Shown: positions 1 through 5,736 of the stretch, piece after piece
How the letters are laid out: each line of letters starts with the position of its first letter
How positions within the stretch are numbered: position 1 is the first letter of the stretch
Assembly (NCBI GenBank): GCA_023386255.1
Contig: JAEWKB010000259.1
Coordinates: 1 to 6,037 of the forward strand
Origin: Bacteroidota bacterium
GTDB lineage: Bacteria; Bacteroidota; Bacteroidia; Flavobacteriales; Flavobacteriaceae
Reading direction: 5' to 3'
DNA: 6,037 nt
Notes under the pieces: model-generated
Told to the model about the DNA's origin: nothing
Databases searched by the model: none
The model's input: only the letters and a program-made list of their open reading frames with translations
Position numbers and translations under genes: made by a program

Positions 1-2
1 AC

Positions 3-1052
3 TTTATAAACCACTTCCACCCACATGCCATAACCATGGATATAAACATGCCTGACACCAGTGGCTGGAAGATACTGGACAGGCTGAAGACCGACTTCAA
101 CCTGAGACACATACCTGTGTACATAATATCAGGCGAAGACGAAAGGAACAAAGGACTGAAGAGAGGCGCACGGAATTTCCTCGTGAAACCGGTGAAGAAT
201 GATGCGCTTACAAGTCTGTTTAACGATATACATACTTTCAGTAAAAAGACGAAGAACCTGCTCATTATTGATGATAATGAAATGGAGCTGCAGCTGATAA
301 TTGACACCGTTAAGGGTGAAGACATTGTAATCTCGGTAGCGAGGACAGCCGAAGAAGGTGTAACCTTTATAAGGGAAAAATCTTTCGACTGCATTATTTT
401 GGACCTTATGCTGCCGGATGCACACGGGCTTGACCTGCTTACTGAATTGGAAAATAACATTGCAGGCCAGGAAACCGCTATAATTATACACTCTGCCGGC
501 GATGTAGAGCCAAAACAAAAGGTAAGGCTTAACAGGTTTGCACACAGGATAATTACCAAGAGCGTGAACTCACTTGACCAGCTGGTGGACCAGACCGCGC
601 TATTTATGCACAGGGTACACAAAGAACTGCCTGCAGAAATGCGTACAAGGCTTGAGTCGTACTACATGAAGGAAGATGTACTGCTTGGCAAAAAAGTGCT
701 GATTGTAGATGACGATGTAAGAAACCTGTTTGCGCTAACCACTGCCCTTGAGCGTTTTGGCCTTGAAGTTACAAGCGCCGAAAGCGGTAAGGAAGCCATT
801 GAGTTCCTGAATGAGAAGTTTGCTGATATTGTGCTTATGGACATCATGATGCCTGAAATGGACGGATATGAAACCATGAAGAACATACGCAGGGAGCCTA
901 AAAATAAAGACCTTACCATTATTGCAGTTACGGCAAAAGCCATGAAAGGCGACAGGCAAAAGTGTATAGAGTCGGGCGCATCAGACTATATTACCAAACC
1001 TGTGAATGTAGACCAGCTTTCATCATTAATGCGTGTATGGCTTAAAAAGTAA
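3..1052 (+). CDS. Hybrid signalling protein, C-terminal part with three receiver domains (5' end outside window)
   Basis: The frame is open from the first full codon at position 3, so this is the 3' part of a larger gene; the ATG at 36 is internal. Residues are counted from that Met. The first receiver enters just before its phospho-acceptor D2 (MDINMPDTSGW), with S32 and K51. The second (about 73-190) has the acidic pair D79/D80, acceptor D123, S153 and K175; K175 is followed by Ser instead of the usual Pro. The third (about 219-336) is canonical, with D225-D227, D269, T299 and K321-P322. Three C-terminal receivers in series are typical of large Bacteroidota hybrid histidine kinases, often with HAMP or GAF domains upstream, but no kinase domain is visible here, so that part is inferred. 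It would act in the cytoplasm in phosphotransfer or in control of an attached kinase. It is probably co-transcribed with the kinase gene 13 bp downstream. Confidence 0.9.
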   Translation, partial: FINHFHPHAITMDINMPDTSGWKILDRLKTDFNLRHIPVYIISGEDERNKGLKRGARNFLVKPVKNDALTSLFNDIHTFSKKTKNLLIIDDNEMELQLIIDTVKGEDIVISVARTAEEGVTFIREKSFDCIILDLMLPDAHGLDLLTELENNIAGQETAIIIHSAGDVEPKQKVRLNRFAHRIITKSVNSLDQLVDQTALFMHRVHKELPAEMRTRLESYYMKEDVLLGKKVLIVDDDVRNLFALTTALERFGLEVTSAESGKEAIEFLNEKFADIVLMDIMMPEMDGYETMKNIRREPKNKDLTIIAVTAKAMKGDRQKCIESGASDYITKPVNVDQLSSLMRVWLKK

Positions 1053-1065
1053 GACCTGAAAGTGA

Positions 1066-2325
1066 ATGGAAAATACAGTTAATAATAACGAAGTAAAAAT
1101 TTTAATTGTTGATGACAAAAGGGAGAACCTGCTTTCATTGCAGGTTATCCTTTCGGGCCAGGGCTATAGTTTTGTAGAGGCCTATTCCGGTAATGACGCA
1201 TTGCGGATATTACTTAAGGACCAGAATTTTGCCATTATCCTTATGGATGTGCAGATGCCCCTTATGGACGGCTTTGAAACCGCAGAGCTGATAAGGCAAA
1301 GCGAAAAGCTTAAGCATGTACCCATTATTTTCCTGACGGCAAACATGGATACGCCCGATTATATTTTTAAGGGTTACCAGGCAGGCGCAGTTGATTATAT
1401 GATAAAGCCATTATCAGCAGAGATACTGAAGGCGAAAGTTATGGTCTTTGCCGACCTTTACCGCAAAAACCATGAACTGCAGCTTAAGGAAGAAGAAACC
1501 AAACGCCTTAATATGGCGCTGCTTGAAGCCAATAAGGAACTTGAGGCACAATATGCAGCCATTGAAAAATATGCTGAAGAATTAAAAATAAAAAATGCCG
1601 AACTGGATGCTTTTGCCTATGTTTCAAGTCATGACCTGCAGGAACCGCTACGCAAAATTCAGACGTTTACAAACATGATACTTACCACTGAGTATGAAAC
1701 GCTGTCTGATAATGTAAGGGCTAAGTTTGAAAGGATATTATATTCGGCTAACAGGATGCGCGACCTTATAGCCAGCCTGCTTACATTTTCGCGCACCAAC
1801 ATTACAGAGAGGAAGTATGAAGATGTAGATCTTAATGCTATTATCAATGATCTTAAAGAGCTGCTTAGCGAGAGCATAACGGAGAAAAAAGTAGTAATAA
1901 AAACAGAGCTTCACGGCACAGTTAAGGTAATACCTTTCCAGTTTACGCAGTTGCTGCAAAATCTTATTACAAACTCAATAAAATTCTGTAACCCGGAAGA
2001 ACCACCGCAAATAGTAATTAAAAACTATGCAGTTAAGGGAGAAGAAACAAGGCTTGAAAACCTGAGGCCGGATTATAGCTATACCTGCATATCGTTTGAA
2101 GATAACGGAATAGGCTTTGAGCCTGAACACGGAGAGAAGATTTTTGGAGTGTTCCAAAAACTGCATGATAAAAATGCTTACGAAGGTACCGGCATTGGCC
2201 TTGCCATTGTAAAAAAGATAGTGGAGAACCACAATGGCTATATAACTGCCAGTGGCGAACCCATGAAAGGGGCAAAATTTGATATTTACATACCGGCTAC
2301 TGAAAATGAAAAACTCCTCATATAA
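1066..2325 (+). CDS. Receiver-histidine kinase (REC-HisKA-HATPase), soluble
   Basis: This 419-aa protein has an N-terminal receiver (about 10-128) with D16/D17, phospho-acceptor D61 (LMDVQMP), T91 and K114-P115. A charged, probably coiled-coil linker follows (about 132-182). The HisKA dimerisation domain carries the H-box SSHDLQEPLRKI with phospho-acceptor H189, a form also seen in Cph1-like and many Bacteroidota kinases. The HATPase domain shows the N-box QNLITNSIKF (N299, N303), G1 motif DNGIGF (346-351) and G2 motif GTGIGLA (374-380), so it looks catalytically complete. There is no membrane segment, so it should be cytoplasmic and controlled through its own receiver. It starts 13 bp after the triple-receiver gene; the two very likely form one phosphorelay, with the hybrid protein signalling to this receiver. 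The only start fitting the receiver fold is the ATG at 1066, with a weak GAAAG upstream. The last codons lie in the terminator stem. Confidence 0.95.
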   Translation: MENTVNNNEVKILIVDDKRENLLSLQVILSGQGYSFVEAYSGNDALRILLKDQNFAIILMDVQMPLMDGFETAELIRQSEKLKHVPIIFLTANMDTPDYIFKGYQAGAVDYMIKPLSAEILKAKVMVFADLYRKNHELQLKEEETKRLNMALLEANKELEAQYAAIEKYAEELKIKNAELDAFAYVSSHDLQEPLRKIQTFTNMILTTEYETLSDNVRAKFERILYSANRMRDLIASLLTFSRTNITERKYEDVDLNAIINDLKELLSESITEKKVVIKTELHGTVKVIPFQFTQLLQNLITNSIKFCNPEEPPQIVIKNYAVKGEETRLENLRPDYSYTCISFEDNGIGFEPEHGEKIFGVFQKLHDKNAYEGTGIGLAIVKKIVENHNGYITASGEPMKGAKFDIYIPATENEKLLI

Positions 2326-2338
2326 ATGAGGAGTTTTT
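2309..2338. terminator. Bidirectional intrinsic terminator overlapping the kinase stop codon
   Basis: A perfect 13-bp inverted repeat, AAAAACTCCTCAT at 2309-2321 and ATGAGGAGTTTTT at 2326-2338, is separated by the loop ATAA. On the plus strand the stem ends in a T run and would terminate the two-gene kinase operon. Because the left arm begins with an A run, the minus strand has the same shape and could terminate the convergent 2384-2797 gene. The TAA stop (2323-2325) lies in the loop, so the left arm encodes the final residues of the kinase. Confidence 0.9.
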
Positions 2339-2340
2339 GC

Positions 2341-2358
2341 TAATTGGCCCCCCAATTA
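2341..2358. repeat. Perfect hairpin in convergent gap
   Basis: TAATTGG (2341-2347) and CCAATTA (2352-2358) form a 7-bp perfect stem with a four-base loop, CCCC on the plus strand and GGGG on the minus strand. It lies between the shared terminator and a second small hairpin, downstream of both convergent genes. There is no T run after it, so it is not a terminator on its own. It could add to transcript-end stability. Confidence 0.6.
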
Positions 2359-2360
2359 AT

Positions 2361-2379
2361 GCTTATCAGGACGATAAGC
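2361..2379. repeat. Perfect hairpin just after the 2384-2797 stop codon
   Basis: GCTTATC (2361-2367) and GATAAGC (2373-2379) form a 7-bp perfect stem around a five-base loop. On the minus strand it begins 4 bp after the stop codon of the DUF1842-like gene, so it would be the first of three hairpins at the 3' end of that transcript. It has no T run. A role in protecting the mRNA 3' end is possible but not shown. Confidence 0.6.
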
Positions 2380-2383
2380 AACC

Positions 2384-2797
2384 TTATTTTTGACTTTTCT
2401 TAACTTCAACGTCTTCAACGTCATGATTGGCGTAGCTGAATCCTCCCCTGCCGTTCCACTCATCATCTATAGCCATGTGGGCAGAAAAATTAGCCAGGTA
2501 AGACCCTATGGCCGGTGGCGGAACAGACTGAACATACTGTCCTTCAAGAGAAACTACTTTAGTAACTTTTCCGTAACCTGTAGCCCTTATTGAGCCTGTT
2601 ACGTTCTTGATCAGGATGTTTCCTGAAGAGCCGATGGCCTGTGTAATTTCAACCGTTCCCGATACGCTGTTGCTGGAAGGCACTACTACCAAAGAGAAAT
2701 GCATGATTGGTGCTCCCGGCATGCCAACGTTACCCATTGTACCGTTTACAAGATACGCTCCGATAAGTTTACTGGTTTCTACTGCTGTTGTACTCAT
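2384..2797 (-). CDS. Small protein resembling the DUF1842 family
   Basis: This 137-aa protein resembles, from memory, the DUF1842 family, which has no known function. Recognisable stretches are NVGMPGAP (23-30), the ITQA strand (51-54), SIRATGYGKVTKVVSLEG (69-86) and a C-terminal part with NFSAHMAIDDEWNGRGGFSY (103-122) and NHDVEDV. Alternating hydrophobic residues and many Gly, Ser, Thr and Val suggest a beta-rich fold. There is no signal peptide or membrane segment, so it appears cytoplasmic unless exported by a leaderless route. The ATG at 2797 is the start because the family-like sequence begins soon after it and no in-frame upstream extension is apparent. It lies downstream of the response-regulator gene on the same strand, but the 205-bp gap contains its own predicted promoter and operator, shared with the tail-collar gene at 5737. 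It faces the kinase operon across a short gap with three hairpins. Confidence 0.85.
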   Translation of the reverse strand: MSTTAVETSKLIGAYLVNGTMGNVGMPGAPIMHFSLVVVPSSNSVSGTVEITQAIGSSGNILIKNVTGSIRATGYGKVTKVVSLEGQYVQSVPPPAIGSYLANFSAHMAIDDEWNGRGGFSYANHDVEDVEVKKSQK

Positions 2798-2922
2798 AAT
2801 AAAAAATTTTAAGGTGTGGTTTTATTCTTACTCGTATGGCTTTTCAGATTCCGCCCCTTTACATGGTATGGTCCATAGTGAAAAAGCAGTTTAAACATTG
2901 TTTTAACATAACTTTTACATTG

Positions 2923-2930
2923 CGAAGGTA
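2923..2930 (-). promoter_or_regulatory. Predicted -7 element of the DUF1842-like gene
   Basis: On the minus strand this reads TACCTTCG, one base from the Bacteroidota consensus TAnnTTTG. A good TTTG box is missing at -33; the downstream half of the operator lies there instead, as expected for an activator-dependent promoter. Transcription would start near 2916-2919, giving a leader of about 120 nt before the ATG at 2797. Support comes from the same operator-to-element spacing at the tail-collar promoter. Confidence 0.6.
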
Positions 2931-2941
2931 AACAATAGAGA

Positions 2942-2980
2942 CTTTTGAAAAATAGGTATAAATACCTGTTTTTCAAAAAG
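2942..2980 (-). promoter_or_regulatory. Operator copy 1: dyad shared with the tail-collar promoter, nested in a longer dyad
   Basis: The core reads, on the minus strand, ACAGGTA-TTTA-TACCTAT (2969 to 2952). Positions 2950-2973 are identical over 24 bp to the reverse complement of 5630-5653. Here the symmetry extends much further: from the central AA (2960-2961), 17 consecutive positions pair across the axis (2943-2959 with 2962-2978), with one G-T exception at 2953/2968. The dyad centre is 30.5 bp from the first T of the predicted -7 element, near -41.5. The half-sites resemble NarL-family heptamers (TACYYMT type), so the LuxR-type regulator at 3003-3689 is the obvious candidate to bind it. 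That assignment is inferred. Confidence 0.7.
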
Positions 2981-3002
2981 CGAGAAATTTTTTTAGAATA
3001 AG

Positions 3003-3689
3003 TTAGTTATGCTCCAGTAGGGCATCAAGCGAAACATGGTCGTTAAGCAGGGCATACACTATAAGGCCTATCATGTTTTTACATTCGGTTTTGCGGAGCA
3101 GATTATTTTTGTGTCCCTCCACTGTCCGTATGCTAAGATAAAGCTTATCGGCAATTTCCGCGGCACTGTACTGCTGGCATATCAGCCTGAGTATTTCAAT
3201 CTCTCTTTTCGAAATATGATCCTGGTTGAATTTGCTCTTTCCCCTTTTTTGAGGGCTTACAAGGCATTCATCAATAACCTTTAAAACATCTTCGGTATAG
3301 TAAAAACCGGTCTGGTAAACTTCATTAACAGTTGTGAACAGTTGTTCGGGAGTTGCATTTTTTACCAGGTAAGCCGCCGCACCTACATCAATCATGTTGG
3401 CAATAAACGATTTGGTATGGTAGCTTGTAAGGGCAATGATTTTTACCGTTGGAAACTCTGCATGGATTATCCTGGTAGCCTCTACCCCGTTAAGCACCGG
3501 CATTTTAAGATCTATAATAATAATGTCCGGCAACTGTGGGCTTTGGCGGAGCATAGTAACCATCTCCTCTCCGTTTGATGCTTCAAATACAATAGAAATG
3601 TCATTCCTGCTTTGCAAAAGCATTGCAATCCCTTTGCGGAACAACGGTTCATCATCTGCCAGGGCTATATTGATTTTATGCGTGTTCAT
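3003..3689 (-). CDS. LuxR/NarL-type response regulator
   Basis: This 228-aa transcription factor has a receiver domain (about 5-123) with D12/D13, phospho-acceptor D60 (IIIDLKMP), T88 and K110. K110 is followed by Asn instead of Pro, which is common in NarL/FixJ regulators. After a linker with basic residues (146-153), a LuxR-type helix-turn-helix (about 158-215) shows ISKREIEILRLI, then SAAEIADKLYLSIRTVEGHK with the typical recognition-helix V190-E191-H193-K194. It is the last gene of the minus-strand run. Its start overlaps the 3' end of the kinase gene by 14 bp, so the two are almost certainly translationally coupled and form a cognate pair. Phosphorylated regulators of this family dimerise and bind inverted heptamers; the dyads at 2952-2969 and 5634-5651 are likely targets (inferred). 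No full copy of that dyad was seen before its own operon, so autoregulation through it is not evident. Confidence 0.95.
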   Translation of the reverse strand: MNTHKINIALADDEPLFRKGIAMLLQSRNDISIVFEASNGEEMVTMLRQSPQLPDIIIIDLKMPVLNGVEATRIIHAEFPTVKIIALTSYHTKSFIANMIDVGAAAYLVKNATPEQLFTTVNEVYQTGFYYTEDVLKVIDECLVSPQKRGKSKFNQDHISKREIEILRLICQQYSAAEIADKLYLSIRTVEGHKNNLLRKTECKNMIGLIVYALLNDHVSLDALLEHN

Positions 3690-4479
3690 TGAAAGTAAAA
3701 ACTACTGTAACACCCTTACCATTTTCTGAATTAAAGATAATACTTCCGCCGAGGAAAATAATGCGGCTGTCGATATTTTTCATGCCCAGGCCGCGCATAT
3801 TTTTCAGGTCGGCTGTGTCAAAGCCTTTTCCGTTATCGGTATAGGTACATTCTATCTTATCTCCTGCTTTTTTAAAAGATACCGATATGGTACTTGCCCT
3901 GCCATGGCGTATTGAGTTATTGATAAGCTCCTGCACTATCCTAAATACATGCAGGTGCCTTTTCTTTTCAGTATCATCAAAAGCAACGCTGTTGGCATAA
4001 TCAACAGTAACAAGTTTATTACTGCATTCCAGGCAAAGCTCTTTCAGCCCTGCATCAAGCCCAAACTTGTCCAGCACGGGCGGCAGCAGGTCGTGCGCAA
4101 TGCGGCGGGAACTTTCAAGGGCCTTTCCTACCTGGTCTGTAATAGTGTTTTTAATTCCATCCTTTTCTGCCGCGGGTATGTCGGGGTTGGAAAGCAGGTG
4201 CGTGTTTAGCGACACAATGTTAAGCTTAGAGCTAATTTCGTCATGCAGGTCTTGTGCTATGCGCTTTCGCTCTTCCTCCTGCACTTCCATGGTGGCATGC
4301 AGCAATTCCTGCTGGTACTGCAGTTCAAGGTTTTTCTTTTCAAGTTCTTTCTCTACAATTTTTTTCCTTGAGAAGTAAAAGAAGGAAAGTAGTATCATGC
4401 TCATAAAGAACATGAGAAATATACCAATTAAAATTATTGCCCCCGGGCCTGTGTTTTCCTGTAAAAGGTTTGTATCCAT
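3676..4479 (-). CDS. Membrane-anchored HisKA_3 histidine kinase (NarX/DesK type)
   Basis: This 267-aa kinase has one N-terminal membrane helix (about 14-36), a charged, probably coiled-coil stretch (about 38-68), and the HisKA_3 motif EERKRIAQDLHDEISSKL with phospho-acceptor H79. The HATPase domain shows the N-box QELINNSIRHG (E184, N187, H192), G1 motif DNGKGFD (215-221) and a G2-like MRGLGM (228-233). All catalytic parts appear present. Beyond a short N-terminal tail there is no extracellular sensing domain, so it probably senses through its membrane helix or a partner. The gene before it encodes a multi-helix membrane protein and overlaps it by 46 bp, making that protein a candidate sensor subunit. 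HisKA_3 kinases pair with LuxR/NarL regulators, and exactly such a gene follows with a 14-bp overlap. The start at 4479 is preferred because later Met codons lie inside the membrane helix. Confidence 0.93.
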   Translation of the reverse strand: MDTNLLQENTGPGAIILIGIFLMFFMSMILLSFFYFSRKKIVEKELEKKNLELQYQQELLHATMEVQEEERKRIAQDLHDEISSKLNIVSLNTHLLSNPDIPAAEKDGIKNTITDQVGKALESSRRIAHDLLPPVLDKFGLDAGLKELCLECSNKLVTVDYANSVAFDDTEKKRHLHVFRIVQELINNSIRHGRASTISVSFKKAGDKIECTYTDNGKGFDTADLKNMRGLGMKNIDSRIIFLGGSIIFNSENGKGVTVVFTFNEHA

Positions 4480-5084
4480 TCACGCAGAATTAATAATTGG
4501 TAGATGATGAAAAGGACTGCATTGATTTTCCATATCACCATGTTAACTTCATTATCAAAAGAAACTATAGAAGTTGCACTGGCAAAGATAAGCGAACTGC
4601 TGATATAATATATAAGCATGCCGGCAATAACATAGGTATAAGGAATTTTATTTGAGATCAATTCGAACAGGTACAATACAGAGTATACAATAATAAATGC
4701 CGAAGTGATAAGGAAGCCGATGGAATTGAACTCGAAATAGAGGTGAGGTTTAAAAGCATACTGTATTGCCAGGCCTGTAATTATAGCAGGCGTTGCGTAT
4801 TTTATAAGCCTAGCCACGCTTTTTTTAATATGGCGAAACAGGTAATAAAAAAAGAAGCTAAGCAGAAGGAAATTGAATAACAGATAATATGTTGACAAGT
4901 AATGATTATTGAGGCTTTGCATAGCATGTATTTCTACTGCCGCCTGCACAATAAACAGAAATAAAAGATAATAAAAGAAAGATTTATAGGCCTTGCTGCT
5001 ACCGGCAAGGCCTAATGAATACAAAATAGTATTAACAAGTAATATACCTAATCCACAGAAAGATAATACCTGTATAATATCCAT
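4434..5084 (-). CDS. Multi-pass membrane protein, possible sensor partner of the kinase
   Basis: This 216-aa protein is almost entirely hydrophobic, with about seven predicted membrane helices at roughly 3-24, 36-54, 63-84, 92-111, 119-143, 149-171 and 182-201. Short basic loops (RHIKK at 84-88, RLIK at 92-95) and a basic tail (YRKTQARGQ) suggest where the cytoplasmic faces are. I do not recognise a named family and see no catalytic motif. The 3' end overlaps the kinase gene by 46 bp and the start is 18 bp after the 117-aa gene, so it belongs to the same operon. The downstream kinase has only one membrane helix and no periplasmic domain, so this protein may supply ligand or membrane-state sensing. 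That role is inferred from position alone; a small transporter or unrelated membrane protein remains possible. Confidence 0.85.
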   Translation of the reverse strand: MDIIQVLSFCGLGILLVNTILYSLGLAGSSKAYKSFFYYLLFLFIVQAAVEIHAMQSLNNHYLSTYYLLFNFLLLSFFFYYLFRHIKKSVARLIKYATPAIITGLAIQYAFKPHLYFEFNSIGFLITSAFIIVYSVLYLFELISNKIPYTYVIAGMLIYYISSSLIFASATSIVSFDNEVNMVIWKINAVLFIIYQLLILREWIQTFYRKTQARGQ

Positions 5085-5102
5085 TAAACGGAACTTTTAT
5101 TA

Positions 5103-5456
5103 TTATGGTAAATTATTTAGTGAACTTGTCTTATCGCAGCAAGGCGGGCAAGGACGTGTAAAATCATAAATTTCTCCCTGGCTTGAAGAGCCTGATGGCA
5201 GCATATCATAATAGGTATCTGTATCCTGGTCGTATTTTGTACCTACCAGCATTAGTTTTTCATCATCATTTTCATCTACCCCTATATAAGCGCGTACGGC
5301 ATCTACACCCTGGTCTATAAGCTGTGTAAGGTCTTCAAGAGGAATAAGAAAAGCATGAACTTCATGATGCTCATTGTAGTGGTCTTCTTCCTTCCTCCAT
5401 TTTTTTGCCCACTTCTGGGCTGTTTCTAAACTGATTGTGTTAACTTTTTCTGACAT
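5103..5456 (-). CDS. Conserved-looking small protein of unknown function with Cys-rich C-terminal motif
   Basis: This 117-aa soluble protein opens the four-gene minus-strand run. I recognise the type from Bacteroidota genomes as an uncharacterised protein but know no function. The N-terminal part is helical and charged (ETAQKWAKKWRKEEDHYNEHH, 11-31). The middle has HAFLIPLEDLTQLIDQGVD (34-52) and RAYIGVDENDDEKLMLVGTK (55-74), which look like alternating helices and strands. Near the C-terminus IYDFTRPCPPCCD (96-108) carries three cysteines (C103, C106, C107) that could bind metal or form disulphides. There is no signal peptide or membrane segment. The start at 5456 is the only Met giving the full N-terminal helix. 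It ends 18 bp before the membrane-protein gene, so co-transcription with the two-component system is likely. Its divergent neighbour is the tail-collar gene. It may be a regulatory accessory or part of the effector side. Confidence 0.85.
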   Translation of the reverse strand: MSEKVNTISLETAQKWAKKWRKEEDHYNEHHEVHAFLIPLEDLTQLIDQGVDAVRAYIGVDENDDEKLMLVGTKYDQDTDTYYDMLPSGSSSQGEIYDFTRPCPPCCDKTSSLNNLP

Positions 5457-5622
5457 ATAAAGTAATTTAATTGGTTTCGAGGTATGGTTTTACAAATAAA
5501 AATACGCCAATTAATCAAAGGATAATTGCGTGGTACAATATATAATTTTATAAAATCATTAACAAGAATTATAACGGATAATGTGCACATGAGAAAGTTT
5601 TATAACACAACTTTTTTTCAGT

Positions 5623-5653
5623 ACAGGTAAAAAACAGGTATTTATACCTATTT
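5623..5653 (+). promoter_or_regulatory. Operator copy 2 upstream of the tail-collar gene, with an extra half-site
   Basis: The dyad ACAGGTA (5634-5640), TTTA, TACCTAT (5645-5651) lies in a 24-bp block (5630-5653) identical to the minus strand of 2950-2973. A further exact half-site ACAGGTA at 5623-5629 precedes it, start-to-start 11 bp away, about one helical turn, so a second dimer could bind alongside. The dyad centre (5642.5) is 30.5 bp from the first T of TAATTTTG, the same as at copy 1, and its orientation relative to the gene is the same. A LuxR/NarL-type activator is the likely ligand (inferred). Confidence 0.7.
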
Positions 5654-5672
5654 CTGGCTCGCTATAAGTATT

Positions 5673-5680
5673 TAATTTTG
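5673..5680 (+). promoter_or_regulatory. Predicted -7 element of the tail-collar gene
   Basis: TAATTTTG is an exact match to the Bacteroidota consensus TAnnTTTG. A TTTG box at -33 is lacking; TTTC (5651-5654) at the edge of the operator is the nearest. Transcription would begin around 5684-5687, about 50 bp before the ATG at 5737, within or next to the TTAACAA-T-TTGTTAA dyad. Confidence 0.65.
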
Positions 5681-5736
5681 TTCTTAACAATTTGTTAAAA
5701 ATTTTAATATCTTTATTAACCAATAAATTATTTATT

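Larger units (their letters stand above)
5457..5736. other. Divergent intergenic region between the signalling operon and the tail-collar gene
   Basis: This 280-bp AT-rich stretch contains no convincing gene. It holds the operator and -7 element of the tail-collar gene in its right half. It also has three smaller exact dyads: ATTTTATAAAAT (5545-5556), ATGTGCACAT (5581-5590), and TTAACAA-T-TTGTTAA (5684-5698), the last across the predicted transcription start. For the leftward operon no clean TAnnTTTG element was found. On the minus strand there are only near matches: TATCCTTTG (three bases instead of two between TA and TTTG) around 5516-5524, and TTTATTTG around 5494-5501. No terminator was seen. 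Confidence 0.6.

Noticed and set aside
36..38. ATG at 36 as the start of a complete 338-aa protein
   Set aside because: The same frame is open to the window edge, and the upstream codons fit the strand before the receiver phospho-acceptor; starting at 36 would remove half of a receiver fold.
129..545. Minus-strand open frame of 138 codons
   Set aside because: It lies opposite a well-supported receiver-domain gene and its translation shows no recognisable fold.
2607..2894. Plus-strand open frame of 95 codons
   Set aside because: It is antisense to the DUF1842-like gene and its promoter region and has no recognisable content.
2981..2986. CTCGCT close to both operator copies
   Set aside because: It is upstream of the dyad at one copy (read on the minus strand) and downstream at the other (5658-5663), at different distances, so it is probably chance.
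4625..4640. Isolated ATAGGTA half-site in the membrane-protein gene, and another near 5210 in the 117-aa gene
   Set aside because: Both lie within coding sequence, have no partner half-site and no -7 element at the right distance.
5479..5490. AGGTAT near the start of the 117-aa gene as an autoregulatory site
   Set aside because: Only one half-site is present; no matching inverted half follows at the correct spacing.
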